Numbered from the stretch's first letter, positions 17,926 to 26,672 are shown. The stretch is 40,749 bases of DNA from CAZJYI01 sp964550025 (GCA_964550025.1 CAZJYI010000108.1:1-40749); one strand, 5' to 3'. The notes: generated from the sequence alone by a model not told the origin. Program-made: numbers and translations.

Positions 17926-19364
17926 TACGGGACCTCGCTTTCCGCGACCTGTACACGGGCTACTCTGTTTGTGCCATCACCGTAGGGCAATACGCCGACA
18001 ATCTCCACGCCCGCCACGGGGCTGCGGCCGCCGGACGCCCTCTTCCCGAAGCGCAGAGCCACCTTTTCAACCGCGAATCCCTTCCTGTCGGCTTCAATGG
18101 CCTGAACCAACTCCGATACGACGTGCAGTTCCGAGTTTGTGGTGGCGCGTACCCAACTGTCGTCACCTGACTCAGGTGCGAACAGCAAGCTCCAACGGGC
18201 ACGACGGAGCTCATCGCCGTCGCGTTCAACGGGTTCAAGACCATCGACGCGGACCTCCCCCGGATCACAGCCCAGAATCCGGGCAGAAAGGACTCTCAGG
18301 GCACTCCTCGGACTATCTTCCTGATCCCGGTCGAAGACGTGGAACTTCGAGTATCCCCCCTCCGCCGCGTCACGCAACACTCGCGCCTTATCCTGCAAAT
18401 CCGTGAAGATCGATACCGCGGGAAGGTTGTTACTCGCCAGGTGCGAAAGGAACGCAAGCTCGCCGCGGAACTCATCGTTATCCAACGCCTTGACCCGACG
18501 GAATCTGCGGGTGGCAATATCATCCCATTGCGTCCGTACATCAGCCAGGACCGGCAGATCCGCCCCTTTCCCCAGACCACGCTGCAGCGTGTTCATGAAG
18601 CTGCGGGGATCGATCATGTTCTTCAGATCCTCATCCATCGCCGCGGCATTGGTGCCCAGCAACGGCCGGGCGGCATCCAGCGCCTCCGTCAACATGCCGA
18701 TGACCGTCTCGGATGCTTCCGAACCAAGAACGAAGCCCTTGATCTTCTCGCCGCGCTTGGATATCCGGGCCAACGCATTGGTGAGTTGCGACGGCACGGG
18801 CGGCACGGCACTGTAATCCGGCAGAGTCACCTCAAACCTGGCAATCAGCGAGAGTTCCTTGAGTCCCGCCACATCACCGCCCGACGGGATTACGCTGGGC
18901 TCCCACCTGCGCAACGCGGTCTTCAGGAACTGTTCTGCGCTGTCGCGCTGGGCGGCTCTGCTCCGCCATTCCGAAAACCTGAGCCTGAACCCAAGCTCAC
19001 ACGGCCCGTCGCGCTGTAGAGACCAGCTCGTGGGCAAGAGTGAAGCAGGCCTGTCGGCATCCTGATCGGCAAGTCGGCCAATCACCGCGGCCGGACTCTC
19101 GGACCACAGCAGACTGTAGTACGGTTCGATCTCGGCGAAAGTGTCTCGACAGGTGTTCCAGGGATCCACGATGCCCACGACGTGTCCCGCCACGATCTGA
19201 TAGTCCGCCAGGTTCTGCGCCAGCGTCGGCTGGGACCACTCCCGGTAGAGGCGCTCGGCCACGACACCCGCGCCAAACAACAGGGCCAGCACAGCCGCGA
19301 CGGCAAGGACCAGCCACGCGCGACGACGAACGTAGTGAGCTCGACTATAATCAATCGTGTACAC
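17925..19364 (-). CDS. PilN/PilO-like inner-membrane alignment protein
   Basis: A 479-residue protein starting at GTG 19364, 6 nt after the PilM-like gene, with GAGG 10 nt upstream. A short cytoplasmic N-terminus (MYTIDYSRAHYVRRR) precedes one transmembrane segment at residues about 16-37 (WLVLAVAAVLALLFGAGVVA), the PilN layout in which the N-terminal tail binds PilM. The long periplasmic part is about twice PilN or PilO length. It ends in an alpha/beta segment (LHVVSELVQAIEADRKGFAV then KVALRFGKRA) like the ferredoxin-like domains of these proteins. The size and the absence of separate pilN and pilO genes suggest a single protein with the work of both. The call rests on topology and gene order, not on strong motif matches. 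Confidence 0.65.
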   Translation of the reverse strand: MYTIDYSRAHYVRRRAWLVLAVAAVLALLFGAGVVAERLYREWSQPTLAQNLADYQIVAGHVVGIVDPWNTCRDTFAEIEPYYSLLWSESPAAVIGRLADQDADRPASLLPTSWSLQRDGPCELGFRLRFSEWRSRAAQRDSAEQFLKTALRRWEPSVIPSGGDVAGLKELSLIARFEVTLPDYSAVPPVPSQLTNALARISKRGEKIKGFVLGSEASETVIGMLTEALDAARPLLGTNAAAMDEDLKNMIDPRSFMNTLQRGLGKGADLPVLADVRTQWDDIATRRFRRVKALDNDEFRGELAFLSHLASNNLPAVSIFTDLQDKARVLRDAAEGGYSKFHVFDRDQEDSPRSALRVLSARILGCDPGEVRVDGLEPVERDGDELRRARWSLLFAPESGDDSWVRATTNSELHVVSELVQAIEADRKGFAVEKVALRFGKRASGGRSPVAGVEIVGVLPYGDGTNRVARVQVAESEVP

Positions 19365-19370
19365 GCTTAG

Positions 19371-20270
19371 TCAACCTCTGCACAAAGCCATACCGAAAGC
19401 GATGGGGGCCAATTCCGGGTGCTCCCGGATCCGCTCACGCGCCTCATCATTGTCAATTCTCACCGATGCCCCTTCTGATTCCTCAAACGGGTCCCATACC
19501 TGAACTCCGTCCACCGGCTCCGAACCCATGCCGTCGACGCGGACAAGACACGGGTCGAAGTCGTCCTTCAGGTCGGTCTCGTCGAAAGTCAACTCCGGCC
19601 AATCCCAGATACCGTGCTCTTCATCCCTCGCTTCTTCCCGCGTGGCCATCAGTCGCCAGTCATCAAAGACACAGGTCCGCGCGTAGTCACGTCCCATTAG
19701 AATGACTTTGCGCTTGGGGTTCCGCTTACGGTCCTCCTCCGGATAGAGCGCCAGATAAGTATTGGCCAAGCCCACGGCGGCGGAGCCGAGATGCGGATTG
19801 ATGATGCCCATTGCCCGCTTCACGACCTTGAATTCCCGCCGAATGTCATCCTTGAACGCCACCGCGCCAACGGAATGCGCCTCCGTCTCAGGGCCTAGTT
19901 GCTGGTTGCGCAGCAGAAGGACTGAATCGTCGGGATTTGGCAGCCCACCAAGCACCTGCGTACGCAGCGCCTCGCGCTTCTCGCGGAATGTCAACGAGTC
20001 GTCCACGTCGACGCGGTGCACATGCTGGCCCAACAGGGACTGGTGCCCCGCCAGGTGCGTCCAGAACGGGCGCCGGTGCACCCGTTTGCGCAACATCTTG
20101 GCAAAACCGTCGTCGTCCTCGCCGCCATAGGCCCCGTACTCGGCCCACTTCACCCGCCAGACGCCGCCACGGGCGTAGACGGCCATCGCCAGGCATCGCT
20201 CGGCATACTCGACCGCACAGCCAACGCGGAGCCGACGCCACCGGGGTCTTCCAAGTATCATTTTTCCCAT
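19371..20270 (-). CDS. pilM: PilM-like actin-fold pilus protein (divergent)
   Basis: About 299 residues from ATG 20270; GTG 20276, overlapping the previous stop as TAGTG, is an equally possible start. The N-terminus (RVGCAVEYAERCLAMAVYA) has the pattern of the first actin-like beta-hairpin of PilM. Near residue 175, LGSAAVGLANTYLALYPEED resembles the PilM segment with Asn and the NLYLALYP-type stretch, and the C-terminus HPELAPIAFGMALCRG matches the usual PilM ending (AFGLALR). PilM binds PilN on the cytoplasmic side and links the alignment complex to the ATPases. The middle section is highly charged and the phosphate loops are not obvious, so the protein may not bind nucleotide. Context (directly before a PilN-like gene) supports the call. 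Confidence 0.7.
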   Translation of the reverse strand: MGKMILGRPRWRRLRVGCAVEYAERCLAMAVYARGGVWRVKWAEYGAYGGEDDDGFAKMLRKRVHRRPFWTHLAGHQSLLGQHVHRVDVDDSLTFREKREALRTQVLGGLPNPDDSVLLLRNQQLGPETEAHSVGAVAFKDDIRREFKVVKRAMGIINPHLGSAAVGLANTYLALYPEEDRKRNPKRKVILMGRDYARTCVFDDWRLMATREEARDEEHGIWDWPELTFDETDLKDDFDPCLVRVDGMGSEPVDGVQVWDPFEESEGASVRIDNDEARERIREHPELAPIAFGMALCRG

Positions 20271-20275
20271 GGTCA

Positions 20276-20905
20276 CTACGCCTCGTTCGCCGTCTTTCCG
20301 AGAGCGGGCGCCTGCCGGATCAACTCGGCCCGGCTTTCGGTTCCCATCTTGAACATCGCACGACGTAGGTACGTGCTGACGCTCGAGACGCTGATATCAA
20401 GCTGGTCGGCGATTTCCTTTTCGAGCAACCCGTCGGCCACCGCCCGGGCCACCTGCATTTCGCGCGTACTCAGCGTCAAGCTGACCACCCGGTCTCCCGG
20501 CGGACGCAGCCATGTCAGCGTCGAATCACCCATTTCGTCGCGTTCCTGTTCCCCCAGCATGACCGCCCGCAGTGCTTCCGACCGCGCTCCCTTGGTCACG
20601 TACGCGTCCGCCCCCAGCTCGAAACTGCGGTCGCGGAAAATTCGTTGGTCATACATGGACAACATGATAATCCGAGCGGTGGGGTGCGCTGCACGCATCC
20701 GCGCGATCACGTCCAGCCCCGAACGGTCTCCCATATCGATGTCCAGCAGAACGATGTCGGGTTGCTCGTCCCGAACCAGTTCGCACGCCTCGTCCAGGTC
20801 CCCGGTGGCACCCACTATGCTGAAAGCCCTATCGTCATCGAGCTGCCGCCGCAGTGCCTCCAGAAAAACCGGGTGATCGTCGACGAGAAGCACGGATCGC
20901 TGCAT
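20276..20905 (-). CDS. NarL/FixJ-type response regulator
   Basis: A 209-residue two-component regulator. ATG 20905 is chosen because it gives the standard short lead MQRSVLLVDDHPVF; ATG 20932 or a GTG at 21052 would add 9 or 49 residues. The receiver domain (residues 1-120) has the acidic pair D9/D10, phosphoacceptor D55 (VLLDIDMGD), S83 and K105 (YVTKGA). The C-terminal LuxR-type helix-turn-helix (residues about 145-200) has LSTREMQVARAVADGLLEKE followed by IADQLDISVSSVSTYLRRAM. The partner is almost certainly the HPK7-type kinase at 21313-22290. The stop overlaps the PilM-like gene start (TAGTG), so regulator and pilus machine are probably co-translated, allowing autoregulation. Pilus clusters more often carry an NtrC-type PilR. 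Confidence 0.93.
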   Translation of the reverse strand: MQRSVLLVDDHPVFLEALRRQLDDDRAFSIVGATGDLDEACELVRDEQPDIVLLDIDMGDRSGLDVIARMRAAHPTARIIMLSMYDQRIFRDRSFELGADAYVTKGARSEALRAVMLGEQERDEMGDSTLTWLRPPGDRVVSLTLSTREMQVARAVADGLLEKEIADQLDISVSSVSTYLRRAMFKMGTESRAELIRQAPALGKTANEA

Positions 20906-21312
20906 GTTCTTCTCTTGTTTCGCCGCACCCATGGCTTTCTTCCATCCCTGCGGACTACCGGCTCCAACACAACACTCTGAAGAAATGCTCCCGCAGCCGG
21001 CGGGGCAGTCCAAAGGAGGAGACAGCACTACATAACTTACAATACTGCACAAACGGGCCTATAATGACAACCACTAATCCGACATAACAGTCGGCCAGGA
21101 CGGTCGTTTTCTTCCTCCCAATCACGAATTAAATGACCCCTATCTGAGCGCCAGAGGCGTCGTGACAGGCATCCCGCCGCGCGGACGAAGACCGGCGAGT
21201 GAACTGCGTCGTGCGGCAATGTTAAGGTTGTCTGATCCTGTGCGTGCTTCTATAGCGAATTCCGTGCCAAATGGTGGAAGTGGATCCCGCGGCAGATCTC
21301 TTCGGACGCCGT
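20906..21312. other. Regulatory gap between kinase and response regulator
   Basis: About 407 bp with no supported gene; the upstream part of the response-regulator frame enters it but lacks a credible start. It is more AT-rich than its surroundings between 21030 and 21140. On the minus strand TTGTCA lies at about 21065-21070, but I see no matching -10 at normal spacing. On the plus strand TATAAT (21060-21065) lies 17 bp from TTACAA (21037-21042). A short inverted repeat CCGAC/GTCGG follows. It is the largest break in the kinase-to-pilin part of the cluster and the natural place for a promoter of the regulator-pilM-pilC series. Confidence 0.45.
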
Positions 21313-22290
21313 CTAGGCAGACGGGAAAGGGGTGGCGTGTCCGTCTCGTTCCGCCGTCGGCACATCTCCCGGGTGTTTCGCAATCCGGAAGCAGACCTTT
21401 GCGCCGCCCAGTCCCGAAGTCTCCAACTCGACCTCGCCGCCCAGACGGCTCAGCCGTTGCTCGACAATCGTCAGTCCCATGCCCGGAGACGTGTCGGCAA
21501 AGCCCCGCCCGTCGTCTTCGACACAGCCGTGAAGCCCCGCCGCGTCCTGGCGCACGCAGACGCGTACGCACGACGCGTTCGCATGCCGCGAAACGTTCAG
21601 CAGGCACTCCTGCACAACGCGCAACACACACAGCGCGACGTCACCGTCGACGCCACGCAGACCGGGTTCGTCCAGCTCGTGGACCACGGCAGGCGCGTTG
21701 TGCTTCGCCTGGAAACGCTCAACGGTCTCCGTCAACGCGGCACACAGTCCGATACGCAAGACGGTCCGAGGGTAAAGCACGGAAGCCACGCCGCGCAGTT
21801 CTTTCAGAGCCTCTTGAAGGAGGCCGTCCACGGCCTCCCATTCCGCGCGCGGAATGTCATGCCGCCGCACCAACGATTCGAGATCCATCTTGGCCGTCGT
21901 AATGAGCGGCGCCACGTCATCGTGCAAGACTTCGCTGACCGTTTCGCGTTCGTGCTCCTGTTGGCGCGCCACCTGGTCAACGGCCTGCCCGAGGACCTCC
22001 TTTTTGAGCAGCAAATCCCCCTGCCGGGCGTGCCAGACGCGCGACTCGAGAATGGCGATTCCCAGCAGGACCAGCGAGCCGTACGACATCGCCAGCAGCG
22101 GGAAAGCGCGCACCCACCGCGCGTCCTCAACCATCCGCGGCCACATGGCGCTGCCGTACACCACGCACCCGACCAACAGAAGCACGGCCGCCACGCCGAT
22201 CGAAAATACGTAGCTGACCCGGCGCGTGGCCACCACTTTCGATCCGTTGGTTTGCGGCATCTTGCGGGACTGTTCTTCGCGATCCGTCAA
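21313..22290 (-). CDS. Sensor histidine kinase, HPK7 (NarX/DegS-like) family
   Basis: About 325 residues. TTG 22290 is preferred as start because GGAGGT lies 6 nt upstream; GTG 22314 with GGAG 8 nt upstream is an alternative. Two transmembrane segments (SYVFSIGVAAVLLLVGCVVY and YGSLVLLGIAILE) bracket a short periplasmic loop, so there is little room for a ligand domain. The HisKA_3 dimerisation region has ERETVSEVLHDDVAPLITTA, with the phosphorylated His in HDD. The ATPase domain has the N box (ECLLNVSRHANAS), G1 (DDGRGF) and G2 (GMGLTIVEQRLSRLGG). It signals to the NarL-type regulator downstream, about 400 bp away. It is the last gene of the secretin-pilT series, so the two-component system bridges the two halves of the cluster. 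Confidence 0.92.
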   Translation of the reverse strand: MTDREEQSRKMPQTNGSKVVATRRVSYVFSIGVAAVLLLVGCVVYGSAMWPRMVEDARWVRAFPLLAMSYGSLVLLGIAILESRVWHARQGDLLLKKEVLGQAVDQVARQQEHERETVSEVLHDDVAPLITTAKMDLESLVRRHDIPRAEWEAVDGLLQEALKELRGVASVLYPRTVLRIGLCAALTETVERFQAKHNAPAVVHELDEPGLRGVDGDVALCVLRVVQECLLNVSRHANASCVRVCVRQDAAGLHGCVEDDGRGFADTSPGMGLTIVEQRLSRLGGEVELETSGLGGAKVCFRIAKHPGDVPTAERDGHATPFPSA

Positions 22291-22344
22291 GACCCTACCT
22301 CCGCACTGCCTCACCGGACGGGCTCCAACGGCTAGCTCGCCGGA

Positions 22345-23043
22345 TCACTTCGCCCTCTGGCGGAGGCGGTACCACCCTTGGCTATCTTCCGCGCGCTTCG
22401 GCTGCGAATCGCTCGTGACGGTCATCGTCTTCACGTCGGGCCGGCCGGTCCAGATGCAAGTCCAGGACCCGTCTGTTCCGCCCGGCGGGTCGCGGCGATC
22501 GACGAAGAGCGTTCCCTGCCCCTCCACGTCGACGGCAAACGACAGATCGCCGCCCGGAGCGACCGCGAATCCAACGATCCGCGGGGCCTTCAACGGCGCA
22601 ATCGGTGCCAGCTCATCGTCGCCGGCCGTGTCGCTCGAAACGAGACGCCGATCAGCCATGCTGGTTGAGCTACCCAGCAGGCGGGACCGCCCGGCGACCC
22701 TGCGGGCCGGTGTACGAACCAGAAGGTAGTCCAGTGATCCTTCGGCGGCAAGCGGACGGTCGATCCCCATCGCAATGCGCAGGATGGGGCCCTCGCGCCG
22801 CACGGTGCCCTCGCACGTCTCCGCAAACCGGATAGGGCCGGCGACCCAGCCGTATGGAATCGACTCCTCGATCACCAGGCCCGACCTGGGCGGCGTGGTA
22901 AACGACCAGGACACGGTCGCCCGGATTGTGCCATTCGGCAAAGGCTGCAGCGAGCGCACAACCCCCGCCGTGCCGGCGCGGGCGCCTGCCAGGCACAGGC
23001 AAGCGGCGGTCACCCACCGCAAGACGCTTGAAGATGCACGCAT
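22345..23043 (-). CDS. Small secreted protein of unknown function
   Basis: A 232-residue protein from ATG 23043, with the strong site GAGGGAGGG just upstream. The signal peptide is MRASSSVLRWVTAACLCLAGA with cleavage probably near ARAGTAG. The N-terminal domain (residues about 30-115) is beta-rich: RATVSWSFTTPPRSGLVIEE, then SIPYGWVAGP and a DYLLV strand. That pattern (a strand, then IPxGW) recalls short all-beta modules in secreted PVC proteins. A Ser/Thr linker leads to a second beta domain ending GSWTCIWTGRPDVKT and SQGWYRLRQRAK. No anchor is seen. It starts 20 nt after pilT and may be an extracellular or periplasmic accessory of the system. I do not recognise the family. Confidence 0.7.
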   Translation of the reverse strand: MRASSSVLRWVTAACLCLAGARAGTAGVVRSLQPLPNGTIRATVSWSFTTPPRSGLVIEESIPYGWVAGPIRFAETCEGTVRREGPILRIAMGIDRPLAAEGSLDYLLVRTPARRVAGRSRLLGSSTSMADRRLVSSDTAGDDELAPIAPLKAPRIVGFAVAPGGDLSFAVDVEGQGTLFVDRRDPPGGTDGSWTCIWTGRPDVKTMTVTSDSQPKRAEDSQGWYRLRQRAK

Positions 23044-23063
23044 GTTTCCTCCCTCCCTCAATA

Positions 23064-24203
23064 TCAGGTGTCTACATCCTGCCCCTCGCTTACCGACATC
23101 GGCGCAGGGGGTGATTCACCACGTTCGAATTCCTCCGTTCGAATCTGGAGCTCTAGGTCGGTGGGGCGGTTGCTGAAAGCAAGCGCGTCCCACCTGCTGA
23201 TGCTCCCCGACCGCCAGGCCTGGAACAGGGCCTCGTTCATCGATTGCATGCCGTATGCCGACGACGCCTCACGGATCGCCGCGTCCAGCCTGGGTATCTC
23301 GCCGTTCTTGATCAGTTCCCGAATGTAGGGCGTGCAGACGAGAATCTCCTGTACGCATACGCGGCCTGTGCCCTCTCGCCGGGGAATCAAGCACTGGCTG
23401 ACGACTCCGCGCAGAGCCGATGCCAGTTTGATGCGCACCTGGCGCTGCTCCTCGGGCGGGAACGTATTGACGATGCGGTCGACGGTCTGTTTGGCATCGT
23501 TGGTATGCAGGGTCGAAAGCACAAGGTGTCCCGTTTCGGCCGCCATGGTCGCAATGCGCATCGTCTCGGCATCGCGCATCTCACCGACCATAATCACGTC
23601 CGGATCCTGGCGCAGGGCGCGGCGCAGTGCCTCGGAAAAGGAGTTGGTATCCGTGCCCACCTCGCGCTGATTGATGACGCACGTTCCGTCCTCCTGAACG
23701 AATTCGATCGGGTCCTCGATCGTGATCACGTGCAAGGGCTCGGTCTCGTTCAGCTCACGCAGCATGGCCGCCAGCGTGGTCGATTTTCCGGAGCCGGTCG
23801 GCCCCGTCAGCAGGACCAGCCCCTGCTCACCGTGCACCAGCGTCTTCAGCGTCGATCGAAATCCCAGCTCGTCCAGCGAGGGTATCTCCCGGGGTACGCG
23901 GCGCATCACGGCCCCCGGCAAATCCATGCGAAAGAAGCAGTTCAGACGAAAGCGGTCATGGATGGACGCGGGCTGGTAAGAGGCATCCAGCTCACGCTCG
24001 CGCGCCAACCGCTCAAGCTGTGCCGGAGTCAGCATTTCCGACTGCAGCCGGCGCATGTCTTCCTCGCTCAGGACCGGCACCTCCATTACGCGCAGAATCC
24101 CGTGAACGCGCACCAGCGCAGGGCGTCCCACCTTCAAATGCAGATCCGAGGCATCCGCCTCGGTCATCATCGCCAACAACTCGTCAATGCGCTTCACGGT
24201 CAT
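23064..24203 (-). CDS. pilT: PilT-type (retraction) ATPase
   Basis: A 379-residue ATPase. ATG 24203 overlaps the TGA of the previous gene as ATGA, and AGGTGG lies 5 nt upstream. The N-domain has the PilT pattern ADASDLHLKVGRPALVRVHG. Walker A GPTGSGKSTT near residue 134, Asp box TIEDPIEFVQ, Walker B DPDVIMVGEMRDAETM, His box HLVLSTLHTND and the PilT-specific C-terminal stretch AIREASSAYGMQSMNEAL are all present. It lacks the zinc cysteines of PilB. PilT disassembles pili for retraction and twitching, which argues for a dynamic pilus over a pure T2SS. The last 30 residues, Glu/Pro-rich, are a short extension beyond the usual end. Confidence 0.94.
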   Translation of the reverse strand: MTVKRIDELLAMMTEADASDLHLKVGRPALVRVHGILRVMEVPVLSEEDMRRLQSEMLTPAQLERLARERELDASYQPASIHDRFRLNCFFRMDLPGAVMRRVPREIPSLDELGFRSTLKTLVHGEQGLVLLTGPTGSGKSTTLAAMLRELNETEPLHVITIEDPIEFVQEDGTCVINQREVGTDTNSFSEALRRALRQDPDVIMVGEMRDAETMRIATMAAETGHLVLSTLHTNDAKQTVDRIVNTFPPEEQRQVRIKLASALRGVVSQCLIPRREGTGRVCVQEILVCTPYIRELIKNGEIPRLDAAIREASSAYGMQSMNEALFQAWRSGSISRWDALAFSNRPTDLELQIRTEEFERGESPPAPMSVSEGQDVDT

Positions 24204-25408
24204 CGTCTCCACCTGGGCCGCCGCGTGTTTCGCCCCCCGGAAGGCGATGCGGCGCCTTTCCCTTCGTCAAGCGCCTTCTGTGACACCCCTTGGAGGTAGT
24301 CATCCAGGGCTCTTTCGCGGTTACGGCTACAAGCCCCCTTCGCTGCCTCGGCAGCAATATCTCCGTTGTACAGTAGGCGCGCCAGCGACAGTTCCAGGGG
24401 GCACATTCCCTCCCTTACCCCCATTCCCATCGTCGCGTAGATCTTCTGGGTCTGCTGCTCCCTGATTAGTGTTCTGACGGCCGTCGAGGCCAACAGGATC
24501 TCGCGCGCGGCAATCCGCCCCCCCTTCACGCGCGGCAACAGGACCTGGCTGACTACGGCTTCCAGCACGCTGCTCAACTGGCTGCGCACCATTCCCTGCT
24601 GAGCACTGGGAAAGACATCGATTACACGATCAACGGTCTGCGACGCATCCGTGGTGTGCAGCGTGGCGAACACGAGATGGCCCGTCTCCGCCGCCGTCAA
24701 CGCCAGACTTATCGTTTCCAGATCGCGCATTTCACCCACCAGAATGACATCCGGGTCGGAACGCAACGCGGACTTCAATGCCCGCGCGAATTCCTTTGTA
24801 TGCGAATTCAGCTCGCGCTGCGTAATGACGCATGTCTTCTCGCGGTATACGAGCTCAATCGGGTCCTCGATCGTCAGGATGTGCTTGTTGTCGCGTTGGT
24901 TGATGAGCTCGAGCATGCAGGCCAGCGTCGTGGTCTTGCCGCAGCCCGTCGGCCCCGTCACCAACACCAGCCCGCGGGGCAGCTCAGTCAGCTTGACGAC
25001 GCACTCCTCCAACCCAATGGACTCCGGTGTAGGCATCTTGTCCGGGATCACCCGGAAAACCGCGCCAAGCCCCTGCTGCTGCCGGTGCATGTTGATTCGA
25101 AAACGGACCGGCCGGCCGGAGATTCTGAGATCGTATGACAGGTCGATTTCCCAGTCTCGATCCAGGGCCAAACGCTGTTTGTCGGGCAGAATCGAATACA
25201 GCAGGTGCTCGCACTCGGCCGGTTCGAGGACCGGATACTGCTCTTGCCGCCTCATGACGCTGTCGATACGGAAGGCCGGGTGTCGGTTCGGCGCCAGGTG
25301 AATATCCGAGGCGCCCTTTTCGTCCGCAAGCTCCATCAGTTCCCACAGCAGATCCGAATCCCGCTTCGTCTCGGGCGGTCGGCCGGCCGAAATGCCAAGC
25401 TCGTCCAT
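24200..25408 (-). CDS. pilT: Second PilT/PilU-type ATPase
   Basis: A 402-residue PilT-family ATPase from ATG 25408, with GGAGAGG 9 nt upstream. Hallmarks: KGASDIHLAPNRHPAFRID, Walker A GPTGCGKTTT near residue 151, Asp box TIEDPIELVYREK, Walker B DPDVILVGEMRDLETI, His box HLVFATLHTTD and the family end MGMGVREGMCPLELSLARLL. It differs from the downstream PilT in about half its positions, so it is an old paralogue. Paired pilT/pilU genes are common, PilU acting as a PilT-dependent motor. The C-terminal tail is basic (RNTRRPRWRR). Its stop overlaps the next start (ATGA), so the two motors are translationally coupled. Which of the two is the dominant motor cannot be told here. Confidence 0.92.
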   Translation of the reverse strand: MDELGISAGRPPETKRDSDLLWELMELADEKGASDIHLAPNRHPAFRIDSVMRRQEQYPVLEPAECEHLLYSILPDKQRLALDRDWEIDLSYDLRISGRPVRFRINMHRQQQGLGAVFRVIPDKMPTPESIGLEECVVKLTELPRGLVLVTGPTGCGKTTTLACMLELINQRDNKHILTIEDPIELVYREKTCVITQRELNSHTKEFARALKSALRSDPDVILVGEMRDLETISLALTAAETGHLVFATLHTTDASQTVDRVIDVFPSAQQGMVRSQLSSVLEAVVSQVLLPRVKGGRIAAREILLASTAVRTLIREQQTQKIYATMGMGVREGMCPLELSLARLLYNGDIAAEAAKGACSRNRERALDDYLQGVSQKALDEGKGAASPSGGRNTRRPRWRR

Positions 25409-25503
25409 CTACGTATTCCTCTCCAAGAAGGGAGAAAACCTATCCGGTTTTGCTCTCGCCATCCGGGTTTCCACAGCTACAACCCTTTCCGCACACACCG
25501 CAT

Positions 25504-26670
25504 CTACCGCTGCCAATCGTAGGCGCCATGCGCATCGAATGTGATCGGACGGTAGAAATTGCTCCTCGGCGGGTACCGCATGATCTGCACGACAGTTGCG
25601 AGTTCCTCTATGTAGTCAGTCTTTCCGATAGGGGTCCATCCAAGCACGACTTGGAACCTGTAGGCCGGTTCGACGTAGAGGTCGGAAAACGTGTTCTTGC
25701 CCGCCTGCGCGATGGCCGACTCCACTTCGAGGTACAGACGAATGTCCCCATCAAAATCTTCGGCCACCCATGCGGGGAGCTCCTCGGGCTGTTCGGGATG
25801 CCATGGACTGTCGCGGAAGTACCCCTGGTACTCAAACAGCGTCACGTACAGGCCGGACAGCAGGAACCCTTTGGCATGCTTTGTGTTCATCGCCAGGTCT
25901 TGCACGACCACGGTGCGGTTTGTGCCGTCCCCCGCCCGTCGACAGTACACATTGACGATTGTCTCCGCCCCCCCGCCGCCACCCGTCCGGGCGCTCTGTT
26001 CCATAACGATGACCGACGCATTCGCGAGATCTTCCTCGCCCCCCACGAGGGACATCCCCGCGCCGACGAGGTACAGACGAACAATATCCGTCTCCGTTCC
26101 TCCCCCCATCGAGTTGAGCCCCATATAGCCGCAAACATAGCGCCGTCCAAAGGGATCGGATAGCCACGAGTCTTCAAAATCGACGGCGAAACCCGCCCGT
26201 CTGCCGACGTCGTTCGACGTGAAAGTCACGGACATCACCCAATCCGGCGTGCCATCAACCTGGACTTCCTCGATCCGCGGCTGGCAGAAGTCGGCCACGG
26301 GGAAGATCACCGAATTGTCTCCCCACCCACGGTCGAAGGTGAGATCGTACAGTCTCTCGGCAGGAACAATCTTCGCCGTGATCTGTTTTCCGAGGGCGGT
26401 TTCATAGTAGAGATTCGTCCCGCTGGAGCTCACCCGCGTCTTCAGGTAGTTGACGGCCGACCGCGTGGCCATGATCTTCTCCAGCTCAAACTGGCGTTCG
26501 AACCGCAGTTCACACTGATGACGGTACGCCTTGAGGCGGCCCAGTCCGAACAGAATGCCGACCGTGGCAATCAGCATGACGAGCACTACCAGGGCGTAAC
26601 CGCCCCGCGCACGATGCCGACGGGCACGCCGCGCGTCTACAGCGGCCGCCGCCGTACCGGGCCCCGCCAT
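25504..26670 (-). CDS. PilX/GspK-like minor pilin
   Basis: A 388-residue protein from ATG 26670, 2 nt after the preceding stop; GTG 26694, overlapping that gene, is possible. A basic leader (DARRARRHRARGG) precedes the hydrophobic segment YALVVLVMLIATVGILFGLG. This is the PilX/GspK type of class III signal: Gly-Gly then Tyr, with Ala/Leu where other pilins have Glu5, as in GspK. Length also fits GspK (about 300-400). GspK-type proteins cap the pilus or pseudopilus tip. The remainder is beta-rich with a Gly-rich loop (ARTGGGGGAET). It is the third of three consecutive pilin-like genes downstream of the secretin. The family assignment rests on signal and context, with no sequence match I can name. 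Confidence 0.7.
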   Translation of the reverse strand: MAGPGTAAAAVDARRARRHRARGGYALVVLVMLIATVGILFGLGRLKAYRHQCELRFERQFELEKIMATRSAVNYLKTRVSSSGTNLYYETALGKQITAKIVPAERLYDLTFDRGWGDNSVIFPVADFCQPRIEEVQVDGTPDWVMSVTFTSNDVGRRAGFAVDFEDSWLSDPFGRRYVCGYMGLNSMGGGTETDIVRLYLVGAGMSLVGGEEDLANASVIVMEQSARTGGGGGAETIVNVYCRRAGDGTNRTVVVQDLAMNTKHAKGFLLSGLYVTLFEYQGYFRDSPWHPEQPEELPAWVAEDFDGDIRLYLEVESAIAQAGKNTFSDLYVEPAYRFQVVLGWTPIGKTDYIEELATVVQIMRYPPRSNFYRPITFDAHGAYDWQR

Positions 26671-26672
26671 GC

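Noticed and set aside
20933..21052. Longer response-regulator start at 21052
   Set aside because: It would add 49 residues unlike any receiver-domain lead and has no ribosome site. The standard start MQRSVLLVDDHPVF lies at 20905.
21037..21065. Plus-strand TTACAA / TATAAT promoter-like pair with 17-bp spacing
   Set aside because: There is no gene downstream on the plus strand, and the -35 matches only 3 of 6. It could drive a small RNA, but nothing else supports one.
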